Shown here one piece after another: positions 61,096-64,000 of a DNA stretch of 64,000 nt; within the stretch, counting starts at the first letter, position 1, and each line of letters opens with the position of its first letter. The position numbers and the translations under genes were made by a program. This DNA comes from an uncultured Christensenellaceae bacterium (lineage in GTDB: Bacteria; Bacillota; Clostridia; Christensenellales; UBA3700), in NCBI GenBank assembly GCA_910588545.1, contig CAJUOU010000002.1, positions 145,382 to 209,381 of the forward strand, in the 5' to 3' direction. The notes under the pieces were generated by a model. That model was not told the origin of the DNA. It searched no databases and saw nothing but the letters and a program-made list of their open reading frames with translations.

Positions 61096-63666
61096 TTAAA
61101 TTGCATTACCTTTTTTATCTAGTTTACCATCTGTACATTGAATAACAAAAGTTTTACTAGGCGAAGTACTTCCTGTATTAGAACTATACCACTCTGCGTC
61201 TTTATTTATAGCATTCCATTCTTCTTTTGTACCTTCAAAAACAATAGTTTCTAAATCATAACACCAATTAAAGGCTCTATAACCAATTTCATTCAAATCT
61301 TTTGATATAGTAATCTTTCTTATTTCAGACGTATTATTAAATGCTCTTGTCTCTAAAACTTGTACTCCATTTAAAGTTACTTCATACATACCTGAACAAT
61401 AATAAAAAGCATTTTCAACTAAATTTTTTATACCGTTTATAGATACTTTTGTCACACTCCCAATATTGTAACAAAATGAATAAGCATTTATTTTATTAAC
61501 AAAATATGTTTTATTATTATATAGTATACTTTCAGGTATATTTATTTCTCCCTCCAAATTATTAAATTGGTTTGCAACAATGGCTTCATTATCTTTTAGT
61601 GCAAATTTAAATCCACCAAAATTTATATACTCATATCCGTCTTCATCTATATTTGAATTATTGCAATTCCAAATTATAGGAGCTCTAACACCTTCAAAAA
61701 CTATATTCCATTCTTCCGTAAAACCAGTTTCTGGCTTTGCTGGAAGTTCTGAACAAATTGTTAAACCACTCCATCCAGAAAATACTCTACTTTCAACATA
61801 AATAATATTTGATGGCAAAACAATTTTATCTATATTATAATTACCTTTAAAAGCATATTGTCTTATTCTTTCAGCACTTGAAGGTATTTGTGTGCTACCA
61901 AAACCAAAAATAATAGTAGTGCCATCTTTATTCATAATGCAATTACCTTCGCTACTAAAATTTTCATTATTGCTATCAACAGTAATATTTTCTATTGCTC
62001 TGCAATTTTCAAAGGCATTCTTTATTCTATCCGCAATGGTTGTTACACTTGCAGGTATTCTTAAACTTTTAATAGAAATACATTGCTGAAAAGCATAATC
62101 CCTAATTTGACGAAGCCCATTATTGAAAGTCACATTTTCAAGATTACTACAATTTTGGAAAGCACCAATCTCTATGGTGTCCATATTATTTCCTAATGCA
62201 ATACTTTTTATAGTTTTATTATCACTAAAAGCATACATATCAACATAAGTTACAGGATATGTTTTATCCTTATAATTTATAGTATCTACAATTACGACAT
62301 CTTCAAAAATAGGTGCTTGTCCCCTTGCTACTTTTGCAGTTCCATTATTACCAACCTTTATTTGATATTTTACATTATCAAAAACCATATAAGCATAGCC
62401 ATATTTATCAACATCATTTGATTTATAATTTGGTATTATATCACATTCTCCATTAGAAGATAAGTTTGTTATATCTTCTATAGCTAACTCACAACGTAAA
62501 GTCAAGTTATAAAGATTATAAAATGAATTTTTGGCAACCATAGTAACATTTGATGGTAAAATCATTTCATAAATTGCAGTACAATACTGAAAAGCATATT
62601 CGCCAATAGACTTTGTATTTTGGCTAATCGTTACATCTACAAGTAAAGCACATTCCTTAAACATTTTATCACCAACTTTTTCGCTATTGATAGTTGCTTG
62701 TCTCAAATTTGAACATTTCCAAAATATATTTGTACCCATTGTTTTTACTGTGCTAGGAATAACTATTTTTTCAACTGCGCATTGGTAAAAAGCGTAAGCA
62801 CCAATTTTTTCAATGCCATCCTGCAATGTCACATTTTTCAATTTATTACAATCTTGAAAAGCATAATCTCCAATGCTAGTTACATTACCTGTAATATTAA
62901 TATCTGTTAGAGCCGTTTTTGCAAAAGCCGTACTACCAATAGCAGTTGCTTTTGCAGGAATATTTACCTTGCTTAATTTTCCACATTCGTAAAACAAATA
63001 TGTTTTCAAATCTGTAACATTGTCACTTATTTTTGCACTTTCCAATTCAGTACACTGCCAAAATACTTGTGCCCCTAATTCAATTACACTTTCTGGTATT
63101 ACAACAGACTTGATTTTTGTCTTTGCAAAAGCAGCCTTTTTTATAATTTTTACATTATTTGATAGATTTATTGACACTAGATTTGTGTTCTGAAAAGCAT
63201 ATTCTCCAATAGTTTCTACACTATCAGGAATTATTACGTTAGTTATTTTAGTTTTTGCATAAAAAGCTTGACTTGCTATTTCTTTTACTGGTTTCCCTAG
63301 ATATGTACTATCAATATTAATAGTATTACTTTGTACAGAGTTTTCTGCAAAGCCATTACAAATAGCATAGCTTTCATCTTCACTCAATGAATAACTTAAT
63401 AAAGGTACTACAGGATTTTCCGGCTCGCCTGTACTCTCTTTCTTACCACAAATACACTCGCCGTCTACATAAGAGTGATTTGCATTATCTTTTATTTCGT
63501 CACATCCCTTACATTTGTGCCAATGATTAATTCCGTCGCTTGTCCATTCCGTTTCCCAATCGTGAGTGTGATTTTCCTCATCGAATTTGCACGAAGATAA
63601 AACCATGCACATTCCAAAAATTAAAACAATTGTGGTAAACAAAGTTAAAAATCTTCTCTTCCTCAT
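61096..63666 (-). CDS. BspA-like leucine-rich-repeat surface lipoprotein
   Basis: An 856-residue lipoprotein (lipobox near residue 26, LSSC). Residues 33-75 form the short module HTHDWETEWTSDGINHWHKC with CDEI and CICGKK, common in surface proteins of gut Clostridia. The rest is two blocks of BspA-type leucine-rich repeats of about 23 residues with the pattern LxxVxIPxxVxxIGxxAFxxC (FYECGKLSKVNIPAKATAIG, FQDCNKLKNVTLQDGIEKIG). Related proteins bind extracellular matrix or other bacteria. It is transcribed from a canonical promoter (63711-63740) whose spacer is filled by a palindromic operator, facing an XRE regulator gene. Confidence 0.9.
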   Translation of the reverse strand: MRKRRFLTLFTTIVLIFGMCMVLSSCKFDEENHTHDWETEWTSDGINHWHKCKGCDEIKDNANHSYVDGECICGKKESTGEPENPVVPLLSYSLSEDESYAICNGFAENSVQSNTINIDSTYLGKPVKEIASQAFYAKTKITNVIIPDSVETIGEYAFQNTNLVSINLSNNVKIIKKAAFAKTKIKSVVIPESVIELGAQVFWQCTELESAKISDNVTDLKTYLFYECGKLSKVNIPAKATAIGSTAFAKTALTDINITGNVTSIGDYAFQDCNKLKNVTLQDGIEKIGAYAFYQCAVEKIVIPSTVKTMGTNIFWKCSNLRQATINSEKVGDKMFKECALLVDVTISQNTKSIGEYAFQYCTAIYEMILPSNVTMVAKNSFYNLYNLTLRCELAIEDITNLSSNGECDIIPNYKSNDVDKYGYAYMVFDNVKYQIKVGNNGTAKVARGQAPIFEDVVIVDTINYKDKTYPVTYVDMYAFSDNKTIKSIALGNNMDTIEIGAFQNCSNLENVTFNNGLRQIRDYAFQQCISIKSLRIPASVTTIADRIKNAFENCRAIENITVDSNNENFSSEGNCIMNKDGTTIIFGFGSTQIPSSAERIRQYAFKGNYNIDKIVLPSNIIYVESRVFSGWSGLTICSELPAKPETGFTEEWNIVFEGVRAPIIWNCNNSNIDEDGYEYINFGGFKFALKDNEAIVANQFNNLEGEINIPESILYNNKTYFVNKINAYSFCYNIGSVTKVSINGIKNLVENAFYYCSGMYEVTLNGVQVLETRAFNNTSEIRKITISKDLNEIGYRAFNWCYDLETIVFEGTKEEWNAINKDAEWYSSNTGSTSPSKTFVIQCTDGKLDKKGNAI

Positions 63667-63683
63667 TTGCTACTCCTTACATT

Positions 63684-63700
63684 TACGCTTATTAAGCGTA
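63684..63700. promoter_or_regulatory. Operator site 1 (palindrome)
   Basis: TACGCTT-ATT-AAGCGTA, a perfect 7-3-7 palindrome in the untranslated leader of the BspA-like gene. Confidence 0.8.
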
Positions 63701-63710
63701 ATTTCTTTTT

Positions 63711-63740
63711 ATTATACTACGCTTGATAAGCGTATGTCAA
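63711..63740 (-). promoter_or_regulatory. Promoter of the BspA-like gene
   Basis: On the minus strand perfect TTGACA (63740-63735), 18 bp, perfect TATAAT (63716-63711). The spacer contains operator site 2, so a bound regulator would exclude RNA polymerase. Confidence 0.85.
63718..63734. promoter_or_regulatory. Operator site 2 (palindrome between -35 and -10)
   Basis: TACGCTT-GAT-AAGCGTA, a perfect 7-3-7 palindrome occupying 17 of the 18 spacer bases of the BspA-like promoter. Confidence 0.85.
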
Positions 63741-63747
63741 GTATAAA

Positions 63748-63764
63748 TACGCTTATTAATGGTA
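63748..63764. promoter_or_regulatory. Operator site 3 (one good half)
   Basis: TACGCTT-ATT-AATGGTA: left half identical to the other sites, right half two bases off. It lies close to the start of the XRE gene and may mediate autoregulation. Confidence 0.6.
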
Positions 63765-63787
63765 AAATAATTTCAATAGGAGCATAT

Positions 63788-64000
63788 ATGATTACATTAC
63801 AAGATATTCAGGAGAAATTAGCCGAAGCAATAAAACAATCGGGGATGACGCAAACTAATATCGGGCAACTTCTTAACATAAGGCAACAAACTGTTTCGCA
63901 TTATGTAAAAGGCGACATTATGCCTGCTTTGGATACTTTTGCAAACTTATGTATGATACTCGATTTAGACCCCTCTGATATACTTTGTATAAATGATTAT
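63788..64000 (+). CDS. XRE-family regulator, 3' end outside window
   Basis: The first 71 codons are visible and remain open to the window end. Residues 5-70 form a Cro/C1-type helix-turn-helix (KLAEAIKQSGMTQTNIGQLL, IRQQTVSHYVKGDIMPALDT, LCMILDLDPSDIL). AGGAG lies five to seven bases before the ATG at 63788. It is divergent from the BspA-like gene, and three related palindromes fill the shared 121-bp region, so it most probably represses that gene and itself. Confidence 0.88.
   Translation, partial: MITLQDIQEKLAEAIKQSGMTQTNIGQLLNIRQQTVSHYVKGDIMPALDTFANLCMILDLDPSDILCINDY

Overview
The window is strongly AT-rich and looks like a chromosomal segment of an uncultured anaerobic, low-GC Gram-positive bacterium of the class Clostridia. 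The evidence is a SCIFF peptide with its radical-SAM maturase beside secDF, veg next to a SipL-like spore protein and ispE, the rplU-prp-rpmA cluster with an L27 that carries the Firmicutes N-terminal extension, an M50 protease of the SpoIVFB type, and a large Hdr/Flx electron-transfer operon. The lipoproteins, dockerin-tailed beta-helix proteins and BspA-like leucine-rich-repeat protein suggest a gut or other host-associated habitat (inference). Nearly all genes are on the minus strand. No transposase, integrase, CRISPR array, rRNA or tRNA was found.

Layout. 1-6.4 kb: a cut trypsin-like protease, a protease-like lipoprotein without the catalytic residues, a DUF4380 protein, an XRE regulator, a small kinase-like protein, a DUF1540 protein and a large lipoprotein. 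6.6-11.5 kb: an O-antigen-ligase-like membrane protein, DUF3795, gpsA and an isolated pair of phage-tail-fibre-like genes. 11.7-19.7 kb: secDF, SCIFF and its maturase, ispE, a SipL-like protein, veg and a zinc-ribbon acidic protein. 20-24 kb: a beta-helix/dockerin surface protein and a GH18-like lipoprotein. 24.1-35.6 kb: twelve colinear genes (mdh, hdrBCA, flxDCBA, tfrBA, fumAB). 36-39.5 kb: a one-TM acidic protein, galU, dinB. 39.6-43 kb: a second, larger beta-helix/dockerin protein. 43.3-48.7 kb: ribosomal proteins L21 and L27 with Prp, RNase G, two radical-SAM-related genes. 48.7-56.2 kb: ROK kinase, M50 protease, minDE, a diverged MreB-like gene, maf, and an acyltransferase with a DUF6320 protein. 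56.6-61 kb: leuS, serS, tag on the plus strand. 61.1-64 kb: a BspA-like lipoprotein facing an XRE regulator cut by the window end.

Two observations stand out. First, both beta-helix/dockerin genes are preceded by an almost identical block of about 280 bp. It contains 25-bp inverted repeats (24/25 matching) around about 121 bp, and inside is a TTGACA-18-TAAAAT promoter that now points away from the gene. This is the architecture of an invertible, phase-variable promoter, present twice in the same orientation. Second, the mdh-hdr-flx-tfr-fum cluster encodes a complete soluble route oxaloacetate to malate to fumarate to succinate, next to a predicted NADH-oxidising, flavin-based electron-bifurcating complex. 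This suggests cytoplasmic fumarate reduction coupled to ferredoxin reduction.

Other notable points: three proteins of enzymatic or ATPase families have altered key residues (the protease-like lipoprotein, the GH18 protein and the MreB-like protein), and the divergent BspA-like/XRE pair has an operator filling the gap between -35 and -10. All names rest on reading motifs and gene order; no database search was possible.
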